Shown piece by piece: positions 43,101 through 52,420 of a stretch of 64,000 nucleotides of DNA (within the stretch, counting starts at the first letter, position 1; every line of letters begins with the position of its first letter). Under the pieces are notes generated by a model. The model ran no database searches. It was given only the letters and a program-made list of their open reading frames with translations, and had not been told where the DNA came from. The stretch spans positions 34,988,194 to 35,052,193 of the forward strand of contig OZ026846.1 in the NCBI GenBank assembly GCA_964023205.1, given 5' to 3'. The DNA comes from Lutraria lutraria. Its lineage: Eukaryota > Mollusca > Bivalvia > Venerida > Mactridae. The translations under genes and the position numbers were made by a program.

Positions 43101-45966
43101 CGACACACTCTTTACCAAATCCCCTTCTATGTTTGAGTATCAATGAAAAGATAAATGCCACCATTTAGTTACGGAGGAAATACTTATAGTGTCATCTTCA
43201 CTATTTTATCCCGAGTCGTCGTATATGCATCATCAATAGACAGACTTGGTATTTTTCATATTAATAACCATACTCAAAAAGTATTTGTACAATTTTGATA
43301 AAAAAAAACCTTAAGGAATAGATGTTTTACACAAAGCACATCTGAGACCAGACTTCTGAAAATGATATTAGCTTAGCGATTTGGTAATAACCACGGGTAA
43401 ATATTATTGTCATATGGAATATATACTAGCTACTTACATAATCAGTGATTATGAAATGTGATACATGTATTTGAAAACTTCTGACGTATTATTTAGTTGC
43501 TTTTGTGTTCCACAGTAACGGAGAACACTTTATGGTTACTGAGGAAACATATACTTACAGTTCAGCCTACGTACCTTATCGAAGAGCTCATACCTACGAC
43601 CGCGTATGTTATATATAAAAATACTAATGCATGTAACCTTGACTGGAACATTCTGCTAGTGCTATGAATTTGAAATATCAGTTACAGAATCATTCGATAT
43701 TACTTTGATTTCCAAGTTCGAACGCTTAGCAGATGTGACATCCTACAAACAGTCAGCGTAGTACTTAGCAACTCGTGTCTCTTAAGACACAATTACGTGT
43801 TCGTTCGGTGATACGTGTACAAACGCGTGCATTTCATATGTCCAGGAACAGAAACTGGTGTTTGATTCTTTGCCAGTGTGCTCTTTGCTAATTCTATAGT
43901 CTGGTTCGTTGTGTGAAACATACCTAATTTCAGTTGGGACTATTTTGAAAGGATCAAGTAAAAAATTCATCAGCATATTGAGTACTTTACATGATTGTTC
44001 TTGTTTAAAACTGCCATTATCAGCGACCTGTTTTCAAACCTACCGTTCCCATGCCCTTCTTTAAGGTAGTTTCGTTAGGGCTTATACACCACGAGAGTCA
44101 TTTCCATGGTCACAAATCAATTCGAACTAATAAAACTGACTAGTAAAAATAATGTATTATAAAAAAACCAACACGTTCGTATCTTTTGAACTGCAGAAGA
44201 CCCACATATGACTGTCATGATGACTTACAGCGGAAATTGTAACATTGACAGTAAGCAAGAACAACCGAACATAGAAAGGTTACAGCAGCAGCATATATGA
44301 GATACAACCGTTAAAAGATTGCATGTCTAGTTTCCTCCGTAATTTTCCTCCGTAATCAGCCCTTAAACGACCATTTTATCTGACGATCGACTGAATATAA
44401 ACAATTCGATTAGTACTTCCTCACTTCTCAATAAAAAATAAACATCCCGATCTATATTTACTCATGAGAACTTGATGAGTATTTTGGATCACACAGATTA
44501 AAGAGCTAACTTACGTAACTGATATATCGATTTTAAATTAAAAAAAACATCATGTGGTAGCAGATGCCAATCCTAGATGTTCATAAGAACTGTATTTGTC
44601 ATTATTGGACGCGGTCACAGAACATTTATTAAGTACAACATGCAGACGAGGGGGACCATGGATGTACTGAAATCAGTTACGGAGGAAATAGTTACGGAAG
44701 AAAGAATTCTGTAGTTTTGAAGGTTTCACCGAGAGACTGTTGCATGGAATACTATTGCAATACATTTTTTGTGAAGAAGCTGTACTATTACATAAATCTA
44801 TATACCGATATGATACATACCTCGGCATTTACAGCGAGAAAACCTGGTTACGGAGGAAAGCTTACAAAATCGGACAAAATCAAATCAAATTTGTAGACAA
44901 GAATTACAAAATATGCCCCAGTTTATGCCGATTCATCATTCTTTTTTTGTTCATATTATTTAGATTATTTGGTTAGGTTTTGGTGTGCGTTAATTGCATC
45001 CTTTGTGCATCAATGTGTACAATGAATAGGTATTTAAAATGGTTACTGGAGGAAACCACTTCTTGGCGACAAGGAACAGGAACATTAAATTTTGTTTTCA
45101 AGAATTTTGCGGAAAAAGGTCGAAATGCTTTGATGATTCAATCATTAGTAGTCAAATATGTTAAAAACATAAACATATTGTAAAAGATACGTAACTAATG
45201 TATCGAAATTGAACGTGCAAATTAGTTAGACCATGAAATACACCTTAATTTCTCACAAATGAGTTATGCTTTAAGGCAAAATAAGGCCTTAAAGATCCGC
45301 CGAAGTTTTGGATGACTGAAGTCAGGCGACAGTTTTTTTTTTAAATTGTGTCAATTATTTGATTTTGGCTGTCTTACGTTCATTGGTCATCAGATGGGGT
45401 TGAGCTCACACATATTTAGAACGTTTAGCCACAAAACTAAAGGGAATTATTTCATTTAAATAATGATAAATATAACAGAAAAATTAATTCTTGCAGTACC
45501 GTCAAAATAAGCAAAAAGAAAATGTTTATACACCCCACAAAACGTACTAACCCTTGATATTTCCAACAGCATTTCAGTTAAATACCAATGGGTCCCATTG
45601 TTACAAAAATGCAATACAAAAGTGTATTTAGAGTCGGTTGGCATATTAACAATGTAACATTAGCTGTGAATAGCTATTGACAGAAATAAACTGCTGACCC
45701 GGCACTGCTTTACAACATAAGACACTTTATTGTACAGTATTTTAGTACTCATTAGAAAAACCACGTGCACCGCCATACTTGTATGATATGTTACAATATA
45801 AGGAAGCTTAGCCATCACGTGAATTAAAGCTTATCACAGTATAAATATTACAAAATAACAAATTTACCTGTCCGTACAGTTGTCGCATCATTCCAAAACT
45901 GTCCACATGTTGGAACAAATTCTCATCAGTATCTAACAATGACAGCTGTCTTGTCCCGCCATCGTA
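34164..45966 (-). CDS. Candidate multi-exon gene, product unknown, satellite in last intron
   Basis: Four minus-strand exons. 45966-45868 reads LLDTDENLFQHVDSFGMM to CAG|GTAAAT in phase 0. 42258-42184 reads LLPAWPDSFTMTEPSGRHYM and ends GAG|GTAATT in phase 0. 41560-41383 reads STVHFKHKAMIGRFGRIVLD and ends AAG|GTAAAT. 34205-34164 reads RTKKALINSMYDL then stop. The third exon is the most convincing (strong TGGTAACAG acceptor, 59 open codons). Joining exons 2 and 3 in phase needs a weaker internal acceptor or a missed exon, and the start codon was not found. The family is not recognised. Between the last two exons lie the satellite, the TRIM and a MITE. Exon 45966-45868 is head-to-head with a plus-strand gene at 46088. 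Confidence 0.45.
34310..34455 (+). repeat. Dispersed repeat with 'AATAAAGGCCA' words
   Basis: Repeats of 'gaataaaggccatt', 'aaataaaggtcacc' and 'caataaaggccac' at short spacing. Similar wording is at 23050-23230 and 52165-52330. Confidence 0.55.
34490..34975 (+). repeat. Left decayed edge of the satellite
   Basis: Irregular copies of 'taagtatgtaagtgcctgac' with many substitutions and gaps. They share the wording of the arrays to the right, so this looks like the old flank of the array. Confidence 0.8.
34976..37905 (+). repeat. 25-bp satellite array, ~117 units
   Basis: The unit resembles 'ataagtatgtaaggcctggc' plus 'ttagt', with variants GTCTGGC, CCTGTC, TTATA, TATATAAG and AGCTCTGG. A 30-base variant with an extra TACAG appears at 35411, 35866, 36346, 36951 and 37431. 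Variants follow one another in repeating order, so the array has higher-order structure. Noncoding. Confidence 0.95.
37906..38545 (+). repeat. 40-bp satellite array, ~16 units
   Basis: The unit resembles 'taagtatctaaataagtata' plus 'taagtgtctgatgtagtatt', with a 40-base step and high similarity between units (variants ctg/cta, atg/acg). Each unit reads as two diverged 20-base halves. Confidence 0.93.
38546..38950. other. Unique spacer between two satellite blocks
   Basis: About 400 bases without the repeat, apart from scraps at the edges. I see no exon or element ends. Confidence 0.5.
38955..39900 (+). repeat. 40-bp satellite array, second type, ~23 units
   Basis: The unit resembles 'tgaataagtatgtaagtgcc' plus 'tggcttaatatttaagtatc'. 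Some units have 'gaattaat' or 'aatgtaaatat' variants. It is related to the block at 37906-38545 but with its own consensus. Confidence 0.93.
39901..40300 (+). repeat. Right decayed edge of the satellite
   Basis: Loose copies of 'gactaagtatgtaa' style words. It continues at 41085-41310 beyond the inserted TRIM and MITE. Confidence 0.75.
40302..40442 (+). repeat. 5' LTR of the TRIM
   Basis: Begins GTAGCGGTGTGG and ends CCTCCTATTAC. The tRNA-like segment is at 40349-40421. It differs from the 3' LTR at roughly a dozen positions, including one single-base gap, so the insertion is not very recent. Confidence 0.8.
40349..40421 (+). other. tRNA-like sequence in 5' LTR (tRNA-Lys-like body, TGC in anticodon place)
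   Basis: The acceptor stem pairs 7 of 7 (one G-U): GCCCGAT with ATCGGGT. The D arm GCTC/GAGC is intact. The B box is GGTTCAAGCCC. The anticodon loop is CTTGCAA. The T stem is broken by two mismatches and the anticodon stem has one. The body most resembles metazoan tRNA-Lys (GCATC-GACTT, GCCCG start). It is a tRNA relic rather than a working gene. Confidence 0.75.
40552..40691 (+). repeat. 3' LTR of the TRIM
   Basis: Same borders as the 5' LTR. Its tRNA-like segment (40599-40670) is better preserved in the T arm. Confidence 0.8.
40599..40670 (+). other. tRNA-like sequence in 3' LTR with intact A and B boxes
   Basis: The A box is TAGCTCAATTGG and the B box GGTTCGAGCCC, both near Pol III consensus. 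The T arm GTGGG/CCCGC pairs fully and the D arm is intact. The acceptor stem has one A-C mismatch. The anticodon loop CTTGCAA (TGC) sits on a stem with one mismatch. Pol III transcription from within the LTR is plausible (inference). A TTTT run at 40677-40680 could end a short transcript. Confidence 0.78.
40713..41075. mobile_element. 363-bp TTAA-flanked MITE
   Basis: AGTCCCATAAGC at the left and GCTAATGGGGCT at the right are inverted (one end mutated). TTAA lies outside at 40709-40712 and 41076-41079. Internal sequence includes the palindrome GTGACGTCAC at about 40907. It inserted next to the TRIM. The ORFs crossing both elements are accidental. Confidence 0.8.
41085..41310 (+). repeat. Outermost decayed satellite edge
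   Basis: Continues 'aactaagtatacaa', 'gccttactaagtatg' and 'taagtacctggctaag' wording beyond the MITE. Confidence 0.65.
41740..41997 (+). repeat. Dispersed repeat, same family as 16250-16445
   Basis: Shares 'gatcttcaccaaacctgg', 'gaatgtttgtct', 'gggtcagacactagggtacc' and the end 'tgtcatgtgagcgatataga' then 'catcttgttt'. It lies in the intron between exons 42184 and 41560 of the candidate gene. Confidence 0.65.
42350..42490 (+). repeat. Short dispersed repeat (partner at 28985-29100)
   Basis: Shares 'caacctctccagagcggccc', 'cttgagcaacaac' and 'ctctcaacaacaaccta' with the partner copy. Confidence 0.6.
42857..45056. repeat. Scattered GTTACGGAGGAAA motif, ten copies in 2.2 kb
   Basis: Exact or near copies at 42857, 43167, 43514, 43534, 44675, 44690, 44846 and 45041 (plus strand), and at 44331 and 44343 as the complement (TTTCCTCCGTAA). 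Flanks are unrelated and the spacing is irregular. A further complement-like copy is near 46535 and one near 62748. No element boundary encloses them. Confidence 0.8.
45057..45860. other. No gene recognised
   Basis: AT-rich intron or spacer of the minus-strand candidate gene. I see no exon pair or repeat here. Confidence 0.4.
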
Positions 45967-46087
45967 TAAATGACCAAATTTTATGAGTCACATGGCCACA
46001 TTTTAATTCAAATCTTACACATGTCTGTTTTACACAAACTGTAACTTCAAGTGTATCTAAACCAACAAATGTTCACAGGTGATACAA

Positions 46088-46342
46088 ATGGACACACGAG
46101 AAACTCGTGCGAATGGATTAAATGTGCTACGGGCGGTGCAAATTGTATTTGGAAAAGGCGTAAAACTGCTTGTAAATTATTGCTGGGGTTCAAAATAGTT
46201 TCTCATCCCATTTCAGGAAGTAATAGCAGACGTTCTAGACGATGATTCAGCAACTGTTTTACTATGGAAAGCCACAATACACCACCAAAGTACTGATATA
46301 TTTTTCTATATGCTGTTTGCCGACTATTTTATACAGTTTTAA
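46088..46342 (+). CDS. Candidate short two-exon gene, product unknown
   Basis: ATG at 46088 (context CAAATGG) opens MDTRETRANGLNVLRAVQIV and FGKGVKLL. A second open stretch, 46217-46342, follows a good acceptor (CTCATCCCATTTCAG). It reads EVIADVLDDDSATVLLWKAT and ends in a stop, with AATAAA only six bases later (46348-46353). Joining CTT|GTAAAT (near 46172) or GGC|GTAAAA (near 46160) to 46217 keeps phase 0. That implies an intron of only about 45-57 bases, short for a mollusc. Without splicing the first frame stops after 36 codons. The family is not recognised. Its start lies about 120 bp from a divergent minus-strand exon. Confidence 0.42.
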
Positions 46343-46347
46343 AGCAT

Positions 46348-46353
46348 AATAAA
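46348..46353 (+). promoter_or_regulatory. Polyadenylation signal AATAAA
   Basis: Follows the stop at 46340-46342 of the candidate plus-strand gene by five bases. This position is consistent with a very short 3' UTR. Confidence 0.4.
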
Positions 46354-46939
46354 GCGTCTTTTTGGAAATACAATCATAAACTGCAATGTTTACTGCATAC
46401 TCTGACCAAATGATTTTGTTATTGACCATTCAATAGTGGAGAAATCGACTTGTAAACAAACATAAGTGAAATAATTTGGTTCTGTATAAGGTCCTGCAAC
46501 GTGGGCGGCTACATTTTATTCATTTATCATGAAGGTTTCCTCCTGCGGGTTTTTAATGTTTTGTTAATGTGACAGGAGTGAAAATCGAAACCATCCCTGC
46601 AGAATCTAACCAGAATGGTGGTTGTAGTGTATTGAATTTAATCTTATACAACATTGTAGTCTCTTGGCTTATTGTTACCTGTCTGTATAGTATTGTACAT
46701 GATTGATTAAATATATCCTCTGACATATGTAGTAAATTTTGTTATCTAAATTTATGAATGCAACTTTTGTGCGGATGAATACTGAATTATTATACTTGTT
46801 AGTTGCAATATATATCCAACTTTTATCAAAACTGCAGTCTGCAATGTATACTTATACTGTAATACTGTATACAACAAATGATACTATTTTCGCAATGCTG
46901 ATGTAAGAGACGTCACATAATTGTTAGTAGAAAAAGTAA

Positions 46940-47235
46940 TGTGTAGCTATAGGAACTTCGCTCCAAATATGGTATGAGCCGACCATGGACCATCGTACTA
47001 GTGTTATGAAATCAAACGCATACACCTACAAACATCAAACTTCACATGTTGGTTCTACATCATCATCTGTACAGAACCTGTGCATTTTCAGGTCAGTAGG
47101 TCAAAGATCACCCTGAGGGGCATTATGTTTTATGTCTTTCCCATAGGTGGCCTTTACCGGTTTGACTGTACACTATATCCCAGAACTTCAAAATATTTGA
47201 AAATTTGAGATCTGCAGCCCTACTTTTTAGGGGGA
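46940..47235 (+). repeat. Dispersed repeat with 'AGGTCAGTAGGTCAAAGATCACC' style wording
   Basis: Has 'ggaacttcgctccaaatatg', 'cacatgttggttctacatc' and 'caggtcagtaggtcaaagat'. I associate this arrangement with bivalve repeats. Noncoding. Confidence 0.45.
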
Positions 47236-47950
47236 CCTAATTGCCTACATGTGATGACAAATCCTACATTTATGTTGTAAAGACTCAATGGTAAGGAACG
47301 GGTTAAATAATCAGATAATCAAAGCTCTGAAGACACTACTGTTGTTCGGAACTACAAAACAGTCAAACGTTGAATTGTTTGGTGAGGATTTGGGCTGAGT
47401 ATTGGAAACTGGACGATAATTCAGCTTTCCATAGACTTCATTCGCTCAGCGAGCATGAATTTTGATGCAGACCAAAGTAAAGAATTTTTACGACTGTTTT
47501 GTATTACTTGATTACGATTTTGTATAGTCTTGAATGCACATAATATTTGAATTTGCATTTTTGCCATTGAACTGGAACCTTTTTCGTAATTGAAGGTTAC
47601 AGTTCTAATCATGCAATATATATCCAACTTTTTTTCCAACAAGTTCTTTACCTTGTGTTCGTACTGAACAATGAAAACAAAAATTGAAAGTTCAATTCAG
47701 ATTTATTTCAAATTCACTCATTCTTAATTACAGAATTATGTAAAAAGATGTACATGTATATGTAATGCCATTATAAATATCAAAATGATAAATTAAGAGA
47801 AGCATGATCTATACCTATACAACACTGGGTCTAATAAACAGAAGGAAATATGCATTAATTACATGTGCAGGGCAATTTCATATAATATAAATCATACTAC
47901 GACTTAAAAAAGGGTATGTTTCTGGTAACATGCTTATTAAATATATGGAA
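47236..47950. other. No gene recognised
   Basis: AT-rich. The ORF on the minus strand around 47421-47642 has no splice context or recognisable motif. Confidence 0.35.
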
Positions 47951-47954
47951 GGTA

Positions 47955-48236
47955 GGTGAAAGTGTACCGAAAGGTAAGCACGAGGGCCATGATGGCCCTT
48001 ATTATCGCTCATCAGAAAAAAGACCTTTGGGGAAGAACATTTTTTCAATTTATTCCTATATGAACTTAGAATGGGGACTACCCAATGATCATTCCAGCAA
48101 AGTTTGGTAACAATTGTCATAGTAATGTAGGAGGAAATGTTGTTTAAAGTAAATATGGCCCCCACTTCACGACGCAGACAAACAGAAAATGATCACAAAA
48201 GCTCACCATGAACACATTGTGCTCTGGTGAGCTAAA
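47955..48236 (+). repeat. Dispersed repeat with 'GGGCCATGATGGCCC' head
   Basis: Starts 'agcacgagggccatgatggc', passes 'agcaaagtttggtaacaatt' and ends 'tgctctggtgagctaaaa'. The near-palindromic GGGCCAT-ATGGCCC and the GTGAGCTAAAA end resemble other bivalve repeats here. Confidence 0.55.
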
Positions 48237-48938
48237 AAGTTAGAAGGTGGGTGTACCATTCCTCAGGCCCAGTAATAAAACTAGGGTTGAGAGTTGGTTG
48301 TGTTGTCAGATTCCCGAAAACCGTCACAAGGTCTGCTTACCATCATGGTGAATTCTCGCCAATACCATTGCGCTACCACCACCGTAACAATCATGATTTA
48401 TGACGTTTCAGGATCAAACCTTCTCCTCCAAACACGAATCCTACCATTAGGAAATGACAAGTTAAATCGTGACTCATCGCTAAATAGAACGTCATTCCAT
48501 TGTCTGCGTGACCACCTGCGATGAATCTGAGCCCACTGAACACTCATATCATAACGGTCCTCCTTTGGTGTTGTTTTTCGGGACCGTCTAGTACGGTGTC
48601 GATCGGTCACGTTGCCTGTATGCTGGAATTTGGTCTTCAGGCGACTGATGGTCGACTCATGAACATCGAAATGCCGAGCGACGTCTCTAGCAGACATGCC
48701 AGCCATTAGCATTCCAATAGCTCTTTGACGTTGATCCAACCGCAACGTCATTCCTGGGGCCCGTTTTATCAACATGTCTTACGACAATCTTAGCCGATTT
48801 TTGTCGTAAGTCTGTCGTAAGACACTCAAGTTACGACAAAGGCGTTTTATCAACGTTTGTCTTAGCTGCGACGTCGTAAGTTCCCCTGTTTTTGTCGTAA
48901 CTTTTAAGACAGGTCCGAGGCTGTCTTAAGTCGTAAAA

Positions 48939-49136
48939 ATGGCCGCCCTACACGTCCGTTCGTGAAGAGCACATAGCTAGTTTAGGGTACTACGAGGTAC
49001 CGAGGACCTCCACGACGGTGAGATTTTATCCAGACATCGATTGTCTAGAGAAGATATCATGGATGTATGCAGCATCATTAGAAAACGAGCTGCCAGAGGA
49101 ACTCACCGCTCATATTCGACCCCTGTACATACACAG
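48939..49136 (+). pseudogene. Harbinger transposase N-terminal exon, two nonsense codons
   Basis: ATG at 48939 reads MAALHVRS, stop, RAHS, stop, then open in the same frame. RGTEDLHDGEILSRHRLSRE and DIMDVCSIIRKRAARG lead to an exon end ACACAG|GTGAAA. The 'RLSRE...' helix and the following stretch fit the N-terminal region of HARBI1-type nucleases (family knowledge). The DDE part was not found downstream. Confidence 0.6.
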
Positions 49137-49470
49137 GTGAAAAGTTTTGCATATGACAAATATATTGTGTATTAGATTAATAATATATAATAAAATTATA
49201 CAGCTCCCTTTAACGACTGAACCATTCCCGTTCATGTACGGACTTCATAGGCTTTAGCTAAATAAAGGGGAGCTACTCCCATCTCACAAATATTGCTATA
49301 GTAACCGTGACCTACATTGTCTGAATCAACTCTGCATTCACGATAAGTTTATTTTAATTGTTTTGTATTGATTTAAGAGGAATTGTTAAATACTATACAT
49401 AACTGCCTTTTATAAACTGGATTATCAAAGCAGATAACCATTGATTAGCCTAATTCCAGACGGTAACTGA

Positions 49471-49617
49471 TCAACTCGTACCGTAGTCAATTCGTACCCA
49501 AACCAACACGTAATGAGTGACGTATCAAAATTGTGTCAACACGTACCTAATTTGCGGTCAACATGTACCTAAATTTGGTCTGTTCGTACCCTCGTCAGCA
49601 CGTACTTGGATTTGGTC
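49471..49617 (+). repeat. Seven-copy motif cluster, GTCAACACGTACC
   Basis: Variants begin at about 49471, 49486, 49504, 49535, 49557, 49578 and 49594. Several continue with TAATTTGG. Spacing is irregular (about 15-31 bases). Confidence 0.7.
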
Positions 49618-52164
49618 AAGTCAACGGTAATTAAGGCTTGCACAACTAATAAAATTCATAAATGGTCTAATTTGGAAATGAATTGAAAACATTTTCATAC
49701 GTGTTATACCAAAAAACGTGTAAAAGAATGTACACATTTTGCTATCAACCTTTTTACCTACATCATTTTAAATTTATCTATATTTATGAATCAAATAATA
49801 ATGGCACAGCCCATAAAAAGTAAAGTAATTAAAAAAACAAAAAAAATAACATTTCAAATTGTTATCAAAATTACTATCCTTGTCAAACCCAGCTAGCAAT
49901 CTACATGGGTCCCATGTGGGTGCTCATCTGAGGCGGATCCAGATAGGCAGGATGTAGGTAGCTCCCAACCATAGATCTATCAATAGTTGGGACTTCTAGG
50001 GAGGTGTGTGGCAGGAGAACCCTCCCTTCAATTCGCCTCTGTCTATATAGGTTCTATATAGGCAGCCTATATGGGACCCAGATAGAAAGTGCGACAGCGG
50101 CCTTTGTGGGCTTGTTAACATAGGTCCCATATTCCAATATGGGCATAACCCTCATAGGCTTGCCCAGAAAAAGCCCATATAAGCATATTTAATACTTTGA
50201 AATACTTAAATGGCAAAGACTTCTTCAAAGATGAATAAATGCATTTCTAATAATAATGTAATTTCAGCACTGTCGGCTGATGACTATTCATAGCTAATGT
50301 TAAAATGTTTATCTCCTTTTCTGACAATAAAGGTAAATAAAGATAGAATTTGCATTAATGCATGACCTACTTTAATATGTGGGTTTAATTTAATGCTATG
50401 TTTTAACAACTTTAAACTATCATGTTGAACTGTATTATTTCATTGTCATGCAATTCTTTCATTTCAGATGTCTTCACAAACTGGTGGATGTCTAAATGAC
50501 GACACATAAAAAAGGCCCAGTGAAACTTCAGTAATATGCCAGATAGAACAATTTTTGCTGGTACATTGACATTGTCAATCCACCTGAAACAAATGACATA
50601 GTGATTCATAATGATATTTTAAATGATGAGAGTATGAACATGATTGGTGGAGAAAATACATGCCATGAGGCAATTCAGTATAGACTGCATATTGTTAGAA
50701 TTTTATGCAAGGACATCCTTAAAAAAATGCTGGGGGTTATGCTACCTGCTGACCAAAAATGGCATTACCAAATTTTTAACAATATATAAATAGCATTTTG
50801 ATAGGTATTTGGGGTTCAACACAAAAACTGAATTTAAAAAATCCTAACTACATACCAACTGCATAGGGTCACCCCCAAAAAAACATTTCAAGGATGGCCT
50901 AACTGAAGCTCTGTCAGAGTTTTAAATTGATATTTGAAATTTGTTTGTTTTATTTGGAGATAATGGAACAGGTAAGTATGTAAATGTTACTTTTGAATGA
51001 AATATTACAGTTGTAAATAAATGATTAACTGACTTCATTGTTATGTCTTGACATTAATATAATTTGAGAGTCCATGCAAATGGTTACACATGCATTTTGA
51101 ATTTACTTGGATGAATCAATTACAATATTAGCATTTAGCACTGCTTTACCAAAAATAAAATGTAGTGTAAGAATGTTGAAGTATTTTCACAAGTGAATTC
51201 AAAGTGCATTGTTAATAACAAAATTAATGTTGATTCAATTAATACATACATAAGTTCAATACAATATGTGTGCATTTTTTGTATGTACATGTGGATCTAC
51301 AATGTGTATGCTAATAATTTAAAGTGATTAAATTGTTTAAAACTGCACAATAATTAACAAAACAGTGACAACACATTTCCACTTTCTACATTTTTAATTC
51401 ATTCACTATCACTGAGAATACAATCTGTTATAATACTGAGTTAATCCTTTAAGCAACATTTTCAAACATACATTGAAGCAAATTCATTTGAAGAAATAAA
51501 TTCAAATCAGTAACATGACATGCTCAACTATTATACTAATCATTGTGTTATTTTTGTTCTTTAATATCTGGTAGAATTCAAGCTGCTGCATGCAAATCCA
51601 CACATTATTTTCTACCAGTAATTGTACTTGTAATAGTGTTCCATATCTTGTCCATTTCTTTCAACTTCCTAGACTTATATAATAATTTTCCTTCACATTT
51701 TCTGTTCACTCACTTTGCTTACAGTAGTGCATTTCAACTTTCTAGCTTCTAATTCATGTTTGAAGTACATTGCCTGGCAGAATGGTAGATCTGCAAATGA
51801 ACAAAAGCATTCAAAATGTCAACAGAGTAATCAATGTTTTAAGTAAAAAAACATTCACATATTTAATAGTAATTTTCTATAATTAATGAGCATCAAACAT
51901 TATGCATCACAGACTATATAAATTAATATAATACATTCAATACAAATACTTTGACAGATAGTTAGATGGGTAGTAGTATACAAAAACCTAATTGTCCACA
52001 CTTGTCTCCACTGTCAAATTACAGACATCACTTTCTTTAACTAAATAACTGATATATGTTATTTTACACACAGACCTATGCACCAAAATGATGCATCATT
52101 ATAACAAATGAGAACATGCAAATGATATACATTTTAAACTACTATGGCTTACACTACAACATAC

Positions 52165-52330
52165 AGTCAGTCAAACCTGTGAACAAAGCCCACCCTTGGG
52201 AAAGTCATGGTGGCATTTATTGACTGACAGGCTTTATTTAGAGGTCATCTTGTTATGAATAACTAATGAAGGTTTTAAAACGAATGCCCATTACTTACAG
52301 GTTGGCATTCATTCGGAGGTGGCTGCTAAC
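52165..52330 (+). repeat. Dispersed repeat, same style as 34310-34455
   Basis: Contains 'cagtcagtcaaacctgtgaa' and 'tttatttagaggtcatcttg', with 'gcattcattcggaggtggct'. It resembles the AATAAAGGCCAC repeats at 23050 and 34310. Confidence 0.45.
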
Positions 52331-52381
52331 ACAGGTTTCACAGTTTTAACATATAAAACAAAATCAACTGTATTCAGTTAC

Positions 52382-52420
52382 CTTCAGATCCCTCCATTTC
52401 TTGCTCACCTCATCAGTCAG
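52382..52420 (-). pseudogene. Possible Myb/SANT-like exon end of the Harbinger element
   Basis: The minus strand reads LTDEVSKKWRDLK, then a donor AAG|GTAACT. The KKW-DL pattern is that of the last helix in Myb/SANT or MADF domains. Upstream the frame is closed, so only a short piece is supported. Confidence 0.35.

Larger units (their letters stand above)
49137..52381. other. Interior of the Harbinger-like element, mostly unrecognised
   Basis: It includes the motif cluster at 49471-49617 and a GC-richer repeat at 49880-50190 with 'tgggtcccatgtgggtgc' and 'catattccaatatgggcata'. Otherwise it is long AT-rich stretches without motifs that I can name. Any catalytic DDE exons are lost or too decayed to read. 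Confidence 0.45.

Noticed and set aside
44740..45183. Two consecutive plus-strand ORFs (78 and 67 codons)
   Set aside because: They overlap the GTTACGGAGGAAA motif region, have no splice signals linking them and no recognisable domain.
49000..49140. A second open frame over the Harbinger exon (YYEVPRTSTT...)
   Set aside because: It overlaps the frame that matches the expected transposase N-terminus and shares the initiating ATG frame; it ends in a stop exactly at the donor and has no family resemblance.
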